Of a stretch of DNA of 64,000 bases, positions 1-9,502 are shown piece after piece (positions within the stretch are counted from its first letter, which is position 1; every line of letters starts with the position of its first letter). The notes beneath the pieces were generated by a model, which did no database searches, was not told the origin of the DNA, and saw nothing but the letters and a program-made list of their open reading frames with translations. A program made the translations under genes and the position numbers. The stretch lies in the NCBI RefSeq assembly GCF_003149245.1, contig NZ_QGDL01000009.1, positions 221,882 through 285,881 of the forward strand, read 5' to 3'. This DNA is from Faecalicatena orotica. GTDB taxonomy: Bacteria > Bacillota > Clostridia > Lachnospirales > Lachnospiraceae.

Positions 1-435
1 GTATCCATGTTCCTGAAACGTAATTGCTACCAGCATTTGATACATTGTTTTTTGAAGAGTTTCCAGTTTCGTCCGCTCAATCTCAGAAGTAACAACTTTA
101 GGAATCATAAATGTAATCTGATCCAAATCTGGGATATATTTACGCATAACTTCAGAGGGAATCATAGCAAGTATAAAGTGAGTATCCTTTGAGGCTGTAA
201 TATCATGGATCTGATATGGTGGGGTACAGATAACAGAGCCGCTTACATAAGTGGTTTTGGACACGGGTAATGTCTGTACAGTCATAGAACCGGACATGAC
301 ATAGATAATTTCATAACTATCATGCCAGTGGTAGGGAGTGTATGGCCGAATCATTTCAGGGGTAACTTCTACGAAACCAATATCTAAATTTGGCTCAATA
401 GTGATGCTTTCTCGTATGAAAGAAGACTTTCTCAT
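1..435 (-). CDS. AraC-type regulator, N-terminal cupin part (cut by window edge)
   Basis: An open reading frame runs from an ATG at 435 (complement) to the left edge with no stop, 145 codons. GGGAGGATA lies just upstream of the ATG as ribosome binding site. The translation is an AraC-type sensor cupin: a YHWHDSYEIIYV motif near residue 45 is followed by SGSMTV and a second beta-strand block with TPPYQIHD. The C-terminal helix-turn-helix would lie outside the window. It is divergent from the GH3/symporter operon, so it is the likely sugar-responsive regulator of that operon. The family assignment is firm; the ligand is unknown. Confidence 0.8.
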   Translation of the reverse strand, partial: MRKSSFIRESITIEPNLDIGFVEVTPEMIRPYTPYHWHDSYEIIYVMSGSMTVQTLPVSKTTYVSGSVICTPPYQIHDITASKDTHFILAMIPSEVMRKYIPDLDQITFMIPKVVTSEIERTKLETLQKTMYQMLVAITFQEHGY

Positions 436-462
436 AAATATATCCTCCCATTTTTCCGGTTA

Positions 463-478
463 ATCATAATCTTATGAT
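463..478. promoter_or_regulatory. Inverted repeat between regulator and GH3 operon
   Basis: ATCATAA and TTATGAT form a perfect 7-bp inverted repeat with a 2-bp spacer, 27 bp upstream of the regulator start and about 140 bp before the GH3 gene. Position and symmetry suit an operator. A TATAAT at 557-562 could be a -10 box for the GH3 gene, but I see no convincing -35. Confidence 0.4.
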
Positions 479-616
479 AAAACAAATGATAGAAAAAGAC
501 AATATCACAGGTAAAAATTAGCATAAAATCTAATTATATTCGTCAAAAAACATAATTATAATAGGAAGCATGGAGTAAGTCAACACATATAAGTCAGAGC
601 AGGGAGGTTATGTTTT

Positions 617-3016
617 ATGGAGAAGTATTTAGATGCTGTTTATCAGCCAAAGGAACGTGCAGATGATCTTTTAAAACGAATGACGTTGGAAGAAAAGGTG
701 GAGCAGTTATGTTGTTATCTGGTTACGGATCCAACGGCGGATAGGGATGTACATGTTGGGGCAGTGGGAGTAATCAATGGTGGTGAAAGTCCAAAAGAAA
801 TCTCAGATATGATAGAAAACTACCAAACAAAAATTATGGAGGCATCCAGACTCCATATTCCGGCAATTTTCCATACAGAATCTTTGGCAGGGCCTATACA
901 TAAAGGATGTGCGTCTTTTGGACTCCCGATAGGTTCGGCAGCTACATTTAACGAAGAAAATGTAACAGATATGGCTCGTGTAATCAGGAAGCAGCTGCGT
1001 GCTATGGGGATCTCACAGACATTATCGCCAGTGCTTGACCTTGCAAGAGATTTCCGCTATGGAAGAATTGCGGAGACGTACGGTGGGGACCCAACGCTGG
1101 TATCCAGAATGGGAACTGCATTTGTATGCGAATTACAGAGTGGAAAAGCAGGTGAACAGGTTGCAGCAACTGCAAAGCATTTTCTTGGCTGTGCACAGCC
1201 AGAAGCAGGAATCAATCAGACACGGGCAGTCGTTGATGAAAGAGAATTGGAAGAGGTGATAGCAAAACCGTTCGAGGCAGTAATCAACGATGCAAATTTG
1301 ATGGCAGTTATGAATTCATATGGCGAAGTTAATGGTGAACCGTTTTGTGCATCTGAAAAATATCTACGAACACTTTTAAGAGATAAGATGGGGTTTCAAG
1401 GGGTAACAGTGAGTGATTATCACAGTCTTGACCGTATCATAGCTCCTTATAAGCTGGCAGAATCTAAAAAAGATGCTGCAGTTGCAGCACTGGAAGCTGG
1501 TATGGATATTGAATTTCCTTCGAAATTTTTATATCCAGAGCTGCAGGAAGCAGTTCATGAGGGGTTAATATCAGAGAAACTAGTAGATGAGGCTGTATAT
1601 CGTATTTTGACATTGAAATTTAGATTAGGTCTTTTTGAACATCCGTATCCAGAATACAAGGAAGAGTGCTTCGACAATAAAGAAAGTATTCGTGTGGCGA
1701 AAAGATGTGCTTATCAGTCGATGACCCTCTTAAAGAATGATGGAATCCTGCCAATTAAAAGTAAAAAAATAAAGATCGGAATTATCGGCCAGCCGGCTGA
1801 TAGCCTTCGCCATATGTTTGGTGCATATACAATGGCTGGTACACTGGAGATGCTTCTTGATATGGCATCAGACAGGGATGCGATCGGAATGGCCGGGGTC
1901 AGAACAGAGGTGAAGGGGGATGCAAAAAAAATAACGCTGGAAGATATGAATCAGATTCTTCAGAATCAGTATCCATATGCAAAAACGTTAGTTGAAGCAT
2001 TAAAGGAACAATTTCATGATATTTCCTATGAAAAAGGTTTTTCGGTGGAAAATGGTGAATTGGTTAAGGCATATGAATGGAATCATGCACTTAAACTTGC
2101 AGATGAGTCAGAACTTGTTCTTGTGTGTGTCGGGGGCAAGAATGGTGTGGGAAGAACTTGCACTTCAGGAGAGGGAATTGACGCTGCACGTGTTGAGTTA
2201 TCTGGAGATCAGGAGAAACTGGTTCAGGAATTGTACCAGCACAATTCAAATATGATTGTGGTTCATACAGATGGCCGCCCTCTCGTAAGTCCATTTATTT
2301 ATGAAAATGCACGCGCAGTTATTGAGGCATGGCTTCCAGGCGAGTGGGGAGGTATTGCACTTGCAGATGTGATATCAGGAAACTATAATCCGTCGGGACG
2401 TCTACCAGTAGATATTCCAAGATCAACGGGACAGATGCCAATCTACTTTAGCCAGAGAAATGGTTCGAATATTGAATCAATACGGGAATGTACAGGAGAT
2501 TTCATCGTTAATAAAGATGGATATATGGATGAAATCAGGAAAGCGCAGTGTCCATTTGGATATGGATTATCTTATACGAAGTTTGAGTATTCTCAGATGC
2601 GGCTTGCTGCAGGCCCCGATGGAAGTTATGAAATTCAGATTTCGATACAGAATAAAGGAAAAGTATTTGGAGCAGATGTTGTGCAGCTTTATGGAAAGGA
2701 TGAATATGCATCAGTTGTAAGACCCAGAAAAGAGTTGCTTGGATTCTGCAGGGTGGAACTTGAACCAGAGGAAAAAGCTTTGATTATATTCAGGGGAAAT
2801 TTAAGTCAGTTTGCGTTTGAAGATAGACAGGGTAAATGGGTGGTCGAAAAAGGAAAATTCTTATTCGAAATTGGACGTAACAGTGATGATACTGTATTAA
2901 TGAAAGAATATGTCTTAGAAAATTCTATGAAGGCAGAACGGACAAAGAGATGTTTTTGCGCAGATGTGACACAGGAGAGGAGAAGCAGCTATGACACTTA
3001 CGAAAGAACAATTTAA
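617..3016 (+). CDS. Glycoside hydrolase family 3 beta-glycosidase
   Basis: 799 aa, preceded by AGGGAGG at 601-607. Retaining exo-glycosidase of family GH3 (beta-glucosidase or beta-xylosidase type). The N-terminal TIM barrel covers about residues 20-330 and contains the nucleophile motif VSDYHSLDRI with D267. An alpha/beta sandwich follows (about 370-620), then a fibronectin-III-like C-terminal domain (about 690-780, starting after CPFGYGLSYTKF). There is no signal peptide, so it should act on imported oligosaccharides in the cytoplasm, in line with the symporter gene that overlaps its 3' end by 26 bp. The last 30 residues (Cys- and Arg-rich) lie over the next gene's ribosome binding site. 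Exact sugar specificity cannot be read from the sequence. Confidence 0.92.
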   Translation: MEKYLDAVYQPKERADDLLKRMTLEEKVEQLCCYLVTDPTADRDVHVGAVGVINGGESPKEISDMIENYQTKIMEASRLHIPAIFHTESLAGPIHKGCASFGLPIGSAATFNEENVTDMARVIRKQLRAMGISQTLSPVLDLARDFRYGRIAETYGGDPTLVSRMGTAFVCELQSGKAGEQVAATAKHFLGCAQPEAGINQTRAVVDERELEEVIAKPFEAVINDANLMAVMNSYGEVNGEPFCASEKYLRTLLRDKMGFQGVTVSDYHSLDRIIAPYKLAESKKDAAVAALEAGMDIEFPSKFLYPELQEAVHEGLISEKLVDEAVYRILTLKFRLGLFEHPYPEYKEECFDNKESIRVAKRCAYQSMTLLKNDGILPIKSKKIKIGIIGQPADSLRHMFGAYTMAGTLEMLLDMASDRDAIGMAGVRTEVKGDAKKITLEDMNQILQNQYPYAKTLVEALKEQFHDISYEKGFSVENGELVKAYEWNHALKLADESELVLVCVGGKNGVGRTCTSGEGIDAARVELSGDQEKLVQELYQHNSNMIVVHTDGRPLVSPFIYENARAVIEAWLPGEWGGIALADVISGNYNPSGRLPVDIPRSTGQMPIYFSQRNGSNIESIRECTGDFIVNKDGYMDEIRKAQCPFGYGLSYTKFEYSQMRLAAGPDGSYEIQISIQNKGKVFGADVVQLYGKDEYASVVRPRKELLGFCRVELEPEEKALIIFRGNLSQFAFEDRQGKWVVEKGKFLFEIGRNSDDTVLMKEYVLENSMKAERTKRCFCADVTQERRSSYDTYERTI

Positions 3017-4325
3017 AAATCAAAAAATAGGTACCGGAGAAAAATTGGCATATGGAGTATCGAATGTTGGAGGGAACCTTGTATATGCCACGATTTCATC
3101 ATTTGCGACAATTTACTATACAGACAGCGTTGGAATTGCAGCAGCGACGGTAGGAACCATGATGATATTGGCAAGGATATTTGATGCTTTTTCAGATATC
3201 GCAATGGGCACGATTATAGATCGGACACATAAAAAGTCAGGACAGGCAAAACCTTGGTTTGTCTGGAGCATTATACCACTTGTAATAAGTTTAATACTTG
3301 TCTTTATATTACCAGCATCCTGGGGAAATACGGCTAAAGTCGTTTATATGTACGTAACTTATATTTGGTCGGCAGTATTTTGCTTTACGGCGAATTCACT
3401 TTCAGCAGTATCAATGCAGTCTCTTATGACAGGATCAAAAAATGGACGAATGGGGTTGAATGCATCCTATCAGATATTTGGATTTATCACTATTATTTTA
3501 GTGAATATGATAACTTCAAATGTAGCAGCAAAAATTGGATGGGCAAAGCTTTCTGTCGTATATGCAATTCTGGCAACGATCTGTCTGGTTATAACAGCTG
3601 TTGTATGTAAGGAGAGAAAACATCTCATTATAGAGGAACAGAATGAGGAATGTAAACAAAGAACTATTTCTATAAAAGAAGGCGTTTCGTATCTATTAAA
3701 AAACAGGTATGTGATTATTGTATTGGTTTTATCCATTTTAAATTACATTACAATTGGTGGATTTAACTCTGGCGGGGTATATTATGCGACTTATATCTAT
3801 AACAACCCGGCATTGTTCGGACTTATGACTCTGGCAGGAATGCTGCCGACAATTTTGTTGTCATCATTGATTCCGGCATTAGGGAAAAAATTCAGTAAGC
3901 GAAATGTCTTAGCTGCAGGATATTTGCTCCAGGGAGCAGGATATCTAATCATTCAATTTGAAGGAACCGTTCTTCCAGTCATGATTTTAGGACTAGTAAT
4001 TAAGGGTGCAGGATTAGCTGCAGTTGCCGGATTATTAATTCCAATGATCGGAGATGTGATTGAATACGAGGAAAAGAAATCTGGAGTACGACTGGATGGA
4101 ATGATGAATGCAATTGCTACGTGTGGAATTAAAGTCGGGACCGGTTTAGGTCTTGCAATGGTAGGCTGGCTTCTTCAGTTTGGCGGATACATCCAGAGGG
4201 CGGAAGTACAATCCGCATCAACGATTTCCATGATTAAATTAATGGTGGGAGGAATTCCGGCAATCTGCGGGTTTCTAGGGTTTTTGCTCGCTATAAAATT
4301 TGATATCGAGAGGGTTGAAAAATGA
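2991..4325 (+). CDS. GPH-family sugar:cation symporter
   Basis: 444 aa, about 12 hydrophobic segments, inner-membrane transporter of the glycoside-pentoside-hexuronide family (MelB/XynP type, MFS fold). The cytoplasmic loop between helices 2 and 3 reads DRTHKKSGQAKPWFVW, the characteristic GPH signature. The start at 2991 has GAGGAGAAG just upstream, inside the end of the GH3 gene, suggesting translational coupling. It probably imports the disaccharide or xenoside that the GH3 enzyme cleaves. Substrate unknown. Confidence 0.9.
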   Translation: MTLTKEQFKNQKIGTGEKLAYGVSNVGGNLVYATISSFATIYYTDSVGIAAATVGTMMILARIFDAFSDIAMGTIIDRTHKKSGQAKPWFVWSIIPLVISLILVFILPASWGNTAKVVYMYVTYIWSAVFCFTANSLSAVSMQSLMTGSKNGRMGLNASYQIFGFITIILVNMITSNVAAKIGWAKLSVVYAILATICLVITAVVCKERKHLIIEEQNEECKQRTISIKEGVSYLLKNRYVIIVLVLSILNYITIGGFNSGGVYYATYIYNNPALFGLMTLAGMLPTILLSSLIPALGKKFSKRNVLAAGYLLQGAGYLIIQFEGTVLPVMILGLVIKGAGLAAVAGLLIPMIGDVIEYEEKKSGVRLDGMMNAIATCGIKVGTGLGLAMVGWLLQFGGYIQRAEVQSASTISMIKLMVGGIPAICGFLGFLLAIKFDIERVEK

Positions 4326-4645
4326 TGATACAATTAAGAATTTATACATTAGCAAGTAAAGAGGCTGCACAGAAGTATGCAAATGTTCATTGGAAACGGC
4401 ATATTGAGAGTTTGAAAAAATATGGGATTACAACTCATGAGGTTTATGTAGAAAGCAGCGGACAGGTGCCAACAAGGGTATTTGCCATTGTGAGCTATGA
4501 AGGAACTGATTTGAGGAGCCAGAATGAAAAATATATGGCAAGCGCAGATTTCAAAGCGGACATGAAAGGATTTCAGATGTCTGATATTCAGGGGGTTGAA
4601 GAGATATTAATAGAATCAATATCATTTGATAGTGACGTTTTATAA
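4322..4645 (+). CDS. NIPSNAP-family small protein
   Basis: 107 aa, overlapping the symporter stop by 4 bp (ATGA), so part of the same operon. It starts QLRIYTLASKEAAQKYANVHW and continues with a conserved block of YEGTD and YMASADFKADM, typical of the NIPSNAP/EthD dimeric alpha-beta barrel. In other bacteria such proteins sit beside sugar-catabolic genes but have no settled reaction. No signal peptide or membrane segment. It may handle the sugar product or a side reaction of the operon; that is inference from position only. Confidence 0.72.
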   Translation: MMIQLRIYTLASKEAAQKYANVHWKRHIESLKKYGITTHEVYVESSGQVPTRVFAIVSYEGTDLRSQNEKYMASADFKADMKGFQMSDIQGVEEILIESISFDSDVL

Positions 4646-4655
4646 CAATAATAAT

Positions 4656-4747
4656 AGCCAGAAACATGAAATCTATATTGTTTCTGGCTATATCGCGCCG
4701 TACCGGAGAGAAACTTTCTCTTTGGTACGGCCTTCTTTATTTTTTTC
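4656..4747 (+). terminator. Double hairpin and terminator after the GH3 operon
   Basis: Two hairpins follow the NIPSNAP gene. The first pairs AGCCAGAAAC (4656-4665) with GTTTCTGGCT (4680-4689). The second pairs GCCGTACC (4697-4704) with GGTACGGC (4724-4731), with an inner AGAGAAA/TTTCTCT stem, and runs into a T-rich tract (4732-4747). It separates two convergent transcription units. Confidence 0.8.
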
Positions 4748-4758
4748 TTTAATTCAGA

Positions 4759-5679
4759 TCATTCTAAGAGGTTACCTTCCAACTCGTTTTTGACCTCTTC
4801 ACAAAGCACCCCAAGAATCATTTTGACTGGATTCTCCAGTTTTTTGCGTTTCTTACAGACATAAGCATATTCCATACTCAGCGGGAGCTGCCGCAGTGGG
4901 ATTGATATCAGATCGTTGCGCCGCAGGACACGCTGGTGGGTCTGGAAGGTTATCATGACACCATTTGGAAATGTATCCAGAAAATCCATATTGGAAGAAC
5001 GGACATTGCGTTCCAGAATCCGGCATTCTTTGGGGAGGTAGGTGCCCAGTGATTCATCTTTTAATCTCATACTGTGCTGTGTGCTGCTTAGAATGCAGTG
5101 CTTCAGCTTGTTTAAATCAGGCTTTTCCCCTTCTCTAAAATAAGGGTTCTGGCGGTTTGTCAGCAGAAAATAGGGTGTTCTGCAGATTGGGAAATAGGCC
5201 AGGCCATGTCCGGAGAAATACTTCTCATAATTTTTCTGCTGTGAATAGGGAATGATGATCAGACCAAATTCTGCTTTCTCACTTTCAACCAGTTCTATGA
5301 CCTCATCCAGATCATTTTCCGTGAATTCGATAGGCAGTTCAGGATATTGCTGCATCGCATCCAGAATATGGTTGATATACAGGGAAGATTCTATGGTTGC
5401 TATCGTTACATGCGAAAGCTGTTCACAGCGGCATGCTTTTTCCAGATTTGCAAGCTCCTCAAGAAGGCCCTCGGCCTGTGTCAGATATCGTTCTCCCTGG
5501 CTTGTGACAGTGAGTCCTTTTTTGCTTCTGGAAAAAAGAGCAAATCCCAATTCTTCTTCCAGTGCGGCCAGTGTCCTGCTCAGATTAGGCTGCGCCATAA
5601 ACAGAACATCTGCGGCTTTTGATATTTTTCCATATTTTCTAATTGTCAGTGCACATCTGATTGCCTGAAATTTGTCCAT
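4759..5679 (-). CDS. LysR-family transcriptional regulator
   Basis: 306 aa. The N-terminal winged helix-turn-helix is clear (residues about 4-62: KISKAADVLFMAQPNLSRTL, then ELGFALFSRSKKGL). The rest is a LysR substrate-binding domain. It is divergent from the asparaginase operon, 121 bp away, and an inverted repeat lies in the gap over the asparaginase -35 box. By the usual LysR arrangement it should control the asparaginase/M20/membrane-protein operon, perhaps in response to an amino-acid-derived ligand. Ligand not identifiable. Confidence 0.9.
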   Translation of the reverse strand: MDKFQAIRCALTIRKYGKISKAADVLFMAQPNLSRTLAALEEELGFALFSRSKKGLTVTSQGERYLTQAEGLLEELANLEKACRCEQLSHVTIATIESSLYINHILDAMQQYPELPIEFTENDLDEVIELVESEKAEFGLIIIPYSQQKNYEKYFSGHGLAYFPICRTPYFLLTNRQNPYFREGEKPDLNKLKHCILSSTQHSMRLKDESLGTYLPKECRILERNVRSSNMDFLDTFPNGVMITFQTHQRVLRRNDLISIPLRQLPLSMEYAYVCKKRKKLENPVKMILGVLCEEVKNELEGNLLE

Positions 5680-5701
5680 GATATTCCCCTTTATTATATG
5701 T

Positions 5702-5738
5702 ATATCAATTTTGATATGTCAATATGCACAAATAGAAT
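5702..5738 (+). promoter_or_regulatory. Asparaginase operon promoter with overlapping LysR-type operator
   Basis: TTGATA (5711-5716) and TAGAAT (5733-5738) are spaced by 16 bp, a good vegetative promoter. The perfect palindrome ATATCAA-TT-TTGATAT (5702-5717) covers the -35 box and fits the T-N11-A LysR pattern. The gene starts 63 bp downstream. Confidence 0.6.
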
Positions 5739-5800
5739 TTTATTTTCTAAGTGATGAATGATATTATAAACAAAAATACAGAGAAAGTAAAGGAGGTCAT

Positions 5801-6805
5801 ATGAAAAAGAAGCTTCTTCTTATTGCGACCGGAGGGACGATTGCATCAAAATCTTCCGGAAAAGGGCTTTCCCCTTCCATATCTCCGGAGGAACTGCTGA
5901 ACCAGCTTCCAGAAATACCGGAAGAATGTGAAATCGACACGTATTCCCTGCTGAATATCGACAGCACGAATATTCAGCCGGAACATTGGCTGCTGATTGC
6001 AGGAACGGTAGAAAAAAACTATCCATTCTATGACGGGTTTGTTATCACACATGGGACGGATACGATGGCGTATACCGCGGCAGCTCTTTCTTATTTGATT
6101 CAGGATCCAGATAAGCTGGTGATTCTGACCGGTTCACAGAAACCTATCATCGATGCAGTTACAGATGCGTGGAAAAATCTGCTTGATAGTTTCCTGTTTG
6201 CCTGTCATGAGAATGTGTACGGAGTATATGTGGTATTTTCCGGTCAGGCCATTCTGGGTACACATGCAAAGAAAATAAAATCAAAAAGTTTTGAGGCTTT
6301 TAACAGCATCAATTATCCTGCGGCCGCATTTATCAATGGACGCCATGTGATACAGTACACGCCTTCACAGAGTCCTGCAGAGAAGGTGAGATTTTACCAT
6401 AAACTGAATCCACGGGTGTTTGTCCTGAAGCTGATACCGGGAGTGAACCCGGACATACTTGATTATATTGCCCTCCATTACGATGCTGTTTTAATAGAAA
6501 GTTATGGTGTGGGAGGCCTGCCCTTTGCAAGCCCGAGAAATTTTATTGACAAATTGGAGTATTTAAAGGAACAGGGCTGTATTGTGGTGGTTGCTACACA
6601 GGCGATGTATGAGGGCAGTGATATGTCTGTTTATGAAGTAGGAGTCAGGGCGCTGCAGGAATATGACGTGCTGCAGACTTACGATATGACCGTGGAGGCG
6701 GCAGTTACTAAGCTGATGTGGATTCTGGCAGAGGAAGAAGGGGGTGTAAGGATAAAAGAGATTTTTTATACTCCGATTAACAATGATATCCATACCTTCT
6801 TCTAA
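5801..6805 (+). CDS. ansA: L-asparaginase, type I-like (cytoplasmic)
   Basis: 334 aa, with AAAGGAGG at the right distance before the ATG. Hydrolyses L-asparagine to aspartate and ammonia. The two catalytic threonines are present: ATGGTIAS with T13, and THGTDTM with T86-D87; the TGSQKP lysine loop follows. There is no signal peptide, which fits the cytoplasmic low-affinity type, and length matches the family. It leads an operon with an M20 hydrolase 49 bp further on, suggesting joint breakdown of amides or N-acyl amino acids. Confidence 0.9.
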   Translation: MKKKLLLIATGGTIASKSSGKGLSPSISPEELLNQLPEIPEECEIDTYSLLNIDSTNIQPEHWLLIAGTVEKNYPFYDGFVITHGTDTMAYTAAALSYLIQDPDKLVILTGSQKPIIDAVTDAWKNLLDSFLFACHENVYGVYVVFSGQAILGTHAKKIKSKSFEAFNSINYPAAAFINGRHVIQYTPSQSPAEKVRFYHKLNPRVFVLKLIPGVNPDILDYIALHYDAVLIESYGVGGLPFASPRNFIDKLEYLKEQGCIVVVATQAMYEGSDMSVYEVGVRALQEYDVLQTYDMTVEAAVTKLMWILAEEEGGVRIKEIFYTPINNDIHTFF

Positions 6806-6854
6806 TAAGCGGTAAAAAAGATAAGTGAAAATAACAGGAAAGGAATTGAAAACG

Positions 6855-8045
6855 ATGAATATTCAGGAATATGCAGAGAAGATTCAGGGGGAAATTACAG
6901 ACTGGAGGCGTGCCATGCACCAGTTTCCTGAACTCGGGGTGAGCCTGCCGAAGACGGCCCGGTACATAGCAGGGCAACTTGACAGGATGGGGATTTCATA
7001 CAGCAAATGTGCCGATGGTTCCGGAATTGTTGCTCTGATTGGAAAACACAATACGGGAAAAACAGTTGGTCTCCGGGCAGATATGGATGGACTTCCAGTC
7101 AGTGAGAAGACCGGACTGGACTTCGCCTCATCGAACGGCAATATGCATGCATGCGGACACGATTCACACGCGGCAGCGGCTTTGGGGGCGGCGAAGATAT
7201 TGAAGGCAATGGAAGATGAGCTTCCCGGGCGGGTAAAGATTTTATTTCAGCCGGGTGAGGAGACTCTGGACGGAGCAAAGGCAATGATTAAGGATGGGGC
7301 TCTTGAGAATCCTAAGGTCGATGTCCTTTTGGCGATGCATACGATGAACAAAGAAAATGTTAAAAACGGCAGTATTGAAATTGTGGAGAATGAGCGTCAT
7401 GTGTATTCTGCGTCCAGTGATGCATATATCATCCGTATCTATGGCAAAGGAGGGCATGCGGCAATGCCGGAAAACTGTGTTGATCCGATCCTTCCGCTGT
7501 CTCAGCTTATTGCAGCTATTCAGCAGATTGTCAGCCGGGAGATTGCCCCGATTGAACCTGCGGTTATAACAATATCCGGAGTGCATGCCGGAAACGAATC
7601 TTTTAATGTTATTCCCGATTATGCGGAACTCAGGGGGACCTACCGTACCCAGAACCCCTTTGTCCGGACCTATATCACAAAACGTCTTAAGGAACTTGCA
7701 TCAGCTGTCTGCACTGCATTTCGGGCGTCGTGTGACGTACAGATTGAGGAAGGGGTCCCATCCCTTGTAAATAGCCCGGAGGTTTTGGATACAATAGCAG
7801 ATACTTATCAGACAATGAAGTGGAAACAGGATTTGATCCGCAGCAGCACGCCGCTCATGGGCGGGGAAGACGCGGCCTGTTTCTTTGAGAAAGTCCCAGG
7901 AGGATATTTCATGTTCCTTACAAATAAAACATGCAAAAATTCTTATTATCCCGTCCATAATGCCATGTATGATCTGGATGATGAGATATTATATCAGGCT
8001 TCCGGGCTGCTTGCAGAAACTATCGTAAATCTTATGAAAAAGTAA
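6855..8045 (+). CDS. M20-family amidohydrolase / aminoacylase
   Basis: I choose the ATG at 6855 (396 aa) because AGGAAAGG lies 11 bp upstream; a GTG at 6825 would add ten residues but has no binding site. Zn-dependent peptidase family M20D (N-acyl-amino-acid amidohydrolase, hippurate or IAA-conjugate hydrolase type). Motifs: MHQFPELG near the N-terminus, GLRADMDGLPV, MHACGHDSHAAAAL for metal binding, LFQPGEE with the catalytic Glu, and HAAMPE in the dimerisation lid. It should release an amino acid from an acyl or amide conjugate in the cytoplasm. The two membrane proteins downstream may import the substrate. Confidence 0.88.
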   Translation: MNIQEYAEKIQGEITDWRRAMHQFPELGVSLPKTARYIAGQLDRMGISYSKCADGSGIVALIGKHNTGKTVGLRADMDGLPVSEKTGLDFASSNGNMHACGHDSHAAAALGAAKILKAMEDELPGRVKILFQPGEETLDGAKAMIKDGALENPKVDVLLAMHTMNKENVKNGSIEIVENERHVYSASSDAYIIRIYGKGGHAAMPENCVDPILPLSQLIAAIQQIVSREIAPIEPAVITISGVHAGNESFNVIPDYAELRGTYRTQNPFVRTYITKRLKELASAVCTAFRASCDVQIEEGVPSLVNSPEVLDTIADTYQTMKWKQDLIRSSTPLMGGEDAACFFEKVPGGYFMFLTNKTCKNSYYPVHNAMYDLDDEILYQASGLLAETIVNLMKK

Positions 8046-8078
8046 GAGCAATTCAACCGTGTTCAGGAGGTATTTTCA

Positions 8079-8783
8079 ATGAAAGAATATTTAAAAGTGG
8101 CAAACAGCCCTATTTTCTATATTATTACTTTTATACTTTTTGCAATCATTATTGTTCAGGTCTTTGTTTTTATCCGGATGGCTCTTAAGAGGGCCAAACA
8201 GCTGAACATTACCCATTCACAGATAAAAAGTGTTGTGAAAACCGCATCTGTTACGACGGTGGTTCCCAGTATTGCGACGGTCATCGCGCTGTTGACACTG
8301 GTACCTATTATGGGGCTCCCATTTTCCTGGGCCCGCCTTTCCGTGATTGGTTCGCTTTCCTATGAACTGGCTGCCGCTAACATGGGGGCAGATGCTATGG
8401 GAGTGGCACTGGGGCAGAGTGGCTATACCATGCAGGCATTTTTGAATTCTGTCTGGACTATGACTATTGGTTCAAGCGTTATGATAACCTTTACACTTTT
8501 CTTCTTTAAGAAATACAAACAGCAGTTGTCAAAAAGCATGGAAAAGAACAGGAATTCAAATTGGAATAAAATATTTATATCCGCCGTTTTACTGGGGGTC
8601 TATGCCAAGTTTATTCTGGAACCGGTCGTTTCGGGGGGCTCCGCGTTGGCAGCTATGCTGACAAGTGCTGTATTTGCGCTGATTATCGAATGGTTTATCA
8701 AAAAAACAGGTTTCAGGTGGCTGCAGGATTTTTCCTTATCTATCAGTATGATTTGCGGAATGGCAGCAGCATGCCTGTTATAA
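8079..8783 (+). CDS. DUF5058-type integral membrane protein
   Basis: 234 aa with about six hydrophobic segments. The N-terminus (EYLKVANSPIFYII) and the following RAKQLNITHSQIKSVVKTAS match what I know of the DUF5058 family, which has no established function. It lies 33 bp after the M20 gene with a good AGGAGG site, and is followed 31 bp later by another membrane protein of similar size. The pair looks like a two-subunit transporter for the substrate of the M20 enzyme, but this rests on neighbourhood alone. Confidence 0.7.
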   Translation: MKEYLKVANSPIFYIITFILFAIIIVQVFVFIRMALKRAKQLNITHSQIKSVVKTASVTTVVPSIATVIALLTLVPIMGLPFSWARLSVIGSLSYELAAANMGADAMGVALGQSGYTMQAFLNSVWTMTIGSSVMITFTLFFFKKYKQQLSKSMEKNRNSNWNKIFISAVLLGVYAKFILEPVVSGGSALAAMLTSAVFALIIEWFIKKTGFRWLQDFSLSISMICGMAAACLL

Positions 8784-8814
8784 TTAAAAATTAGTAGAAA
8801 AGGAGATAATTATT

Positions 8815-9489
8815 ATGAATGATATAAGTACGGCATATGATAATCAGGCTCACAGAATAGGACGGATTTCTCTTGTTATTGCATTCGTCTGTACTCTGTT
8901 TTTCCCGGCGGCGATTGCAGTTTACTATAAAGTACCGCTTCCGTTTCATGCGATGGGGGCAAGCTTTACGGCAATTATGTTAATGATGATTCCGGCATCT
9001 ATCGGGGACTTCTTCAGTATCGCGCCGATTGTCAGCCCATCTGGTATGTACATGATGGCGCTTACAGGGAACTTTACTAATATGAAGATTCCGTCTACGA
9101 TAGCAGCACTGGAATCTGCGGGGCTGGATCCGACAGAATATACGGAAGAATCCAATGTACTTTCAACTCTGGCTGTCGGCGCATCAACAATTACATGTGA
9201 ACTGGTAATTTTCGCAGGTGTCCTGCTGCTCACACCGCTGTCGAAACCACTGGGTAATCCTGCCCTGGCACCGGCCTTCAACAATATCGTGCCTGCCTTA
9301 TTCGGTGCACTCGGGGTTACCCTGATTAAAAAGTCACCGAAGCTGGCAATTGCACCGATTATACTGGGATTCCTTATCATAAAATTCCAGCTGATCCCAA
9401 GTTCATTTATACTGCTGGCACTGGTACTCCTTTCAGTTGTGGGGGGACGTGTTATCTACAAAATAGATGAAAAGAAAGCTGAAAAATAA
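8815..9489 (+). CDS. Integral membrane protein, partner of the DUF5058 protein
   Basis: 224 aa, about six hydrophobic helices, preceded by AAAGGAGATAA. I do not recognise a characterised family. Two long hydrophobic hairpins flank a polar stretch (residues about 85-120, rich in Thr, Glu and Ser). The gene closes the asparaginase operon and ends 14 bp before a terminator. It is most likely the second half of a transporter with the preceding DUF5058 protein. A channel or a small-molecule exporter are alternatives. Confidence 0.6.
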   Translation: MNDISTAYDNQAHRIGRISLVIAFVCTLFFPAAIAVYYKVPLPFHAMGASFTAIMLMMIPASIGDFFSIAPIVSPSGMYMMALTGNFTNMKIPSTIAALESAGLDPTEYTEESNVLSTLAVGASTITCELVIFAGVLLLTPLSKPLGNPALAPAFNNIVPALFGALGVTLIKKSPKLAIAPIILGFLIIKFQLIPSSFILLALVLLSVVGGRVIYKIDEKKAEK

Positions 9490-9502
9490 AATTACAGAAT
9501 CA

